In this document: piece after piece, positions 5,378 through 5,482 of the stretch | How positions within the stretch are numbered: the stretch's first letter is position 1 | Layout of the letters: each line of letters opens with the position of its first letter | Source of the DNA: Desulfoplanes sp. | GTDB lineage: Bacteria; Desulfobacterota; Desulfovibrionia; Desulfovibrionales; Desulfomicrobiaceae | Direction of reading: 5' to 3' | DNA length: 5,482 nt | Assembly (NCBI GenBank): GCA_028708105.1 | Contig: JAQVZR010000154.1 | Coordinates: 1 to 5,482, forward strand | Program-made: the position numbers and the translations under genes | The notes under the pieces: model-generated | What the model was told of the DNA's origin: nothing | What the model saw: the letters and a program-made list of their open reading frames with translations, nothing else | The model's database searches: none

Positions 5378-5482
5378 GAGGGGTTGAGTTTTTTTCACCG
5401 CAAAGAACGCTAAGGAACGCGAAGAAAAGCAATAAAACAAAGCTCAATCTATCCCAGATTCTTCACCCTTCGCGTTCCTTCG
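5362..5482. repeat. MITE-like repeat element, second copy, cut by window edge
   Basis: The first 121 bases of a second unit, in the same orientation as the copy starting at 5165. Compared over 5164-5285 against 5361-5482 there are 7 mismatches in 122 bases and no gaps. The left hairpin arm (5389-5423) and the visible part of the right arm are identical to copy 1. Differences lie in the terminal repeat (2), the spacer (1) and the loop region (4). One of them, C at 5468 in place of A, adds a base pair to the stem. More units may follow beyond the window. Confidence 0.9.

Noticed and set aside
5247..5447. 66-codon minus-strand frame ending in SPRRARRNANGEESRID
   Set aside because: It spans the junction of the repeat copies and its sequence is only the translation of the repeat hairpin; no ribosome binding site was seen.
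5165..5482. CRISPR array, considered because of the regular repeats
   Set aside because: The period is 197 bases, nearly the whole unit is conserved, and there are no unique spacers.

Overview
The window looks like a chromosomal piece of a Gram-negative, double-membraned bacterium. A sulfate-reducer-type deltaproteobacterium (Desulfobacterota) is the best guess. This rests on an Mla/MCE lipid ABC transporter whose permease carries a fused N-terminal STAS domain, on moderate GC coding sequence, and on protein flavour. It is an inference, not a marker-gene assignment.

Left half (minus strand, read from right to left). A three-gene operon encodes a retrograde or anterograde phospholipid transporter: a STAS-MlaE fusion permease (stop at 1600, start at 2745 or possibly at an upstream CTG at 2769), the MlaF ATPase (1595 to 789), and an MCE/MlaD-type substrate-binding protein (729 to the window edge, cut off after 243 residues). 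mlaE and mlaF are 4 bases apart. The MCE gene follows mlaF after 59 bases with its own ribosome binding site. The permease leader holds a perfect Shine-Dalgarno sequence locked in a perfect 8-bp hairpin.

Middle. A divergent intergenic region (about 2770-2988) separates the operon from a plus-strand gene for a 399-residue protein of unknown function (2989-4188). Its N-terminus looks like a lipoprotein signal peptide. A strong intrinsic terminator follows at 4231-4268. Next comes a PlsC-like lysophospholipid acyltransferase (4342-5121) with unusual catalytic-motif residues.

Right end. The last 361 bases (5122-5482) have no credible gene. They contain two head-to-tail copies of a 197-bp MITE-like element, the second cut by the window edge. 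Each unit has about 16-bp terminal inverted repeats and a long internal hairpin. The junction between the copies is a perfect 32-bp palindrome.

Taken together, the window has an envelope-lipid theme: the transporter moves phospholipid between inner and outer membrane, the acyltransferase makes or remodels phospholipid, and the unknown protein, if it is a lipoprotein, sits in the envelope between them. The functional link is inferred from proximity only. MlaA and MlaC homologues are not visible here.
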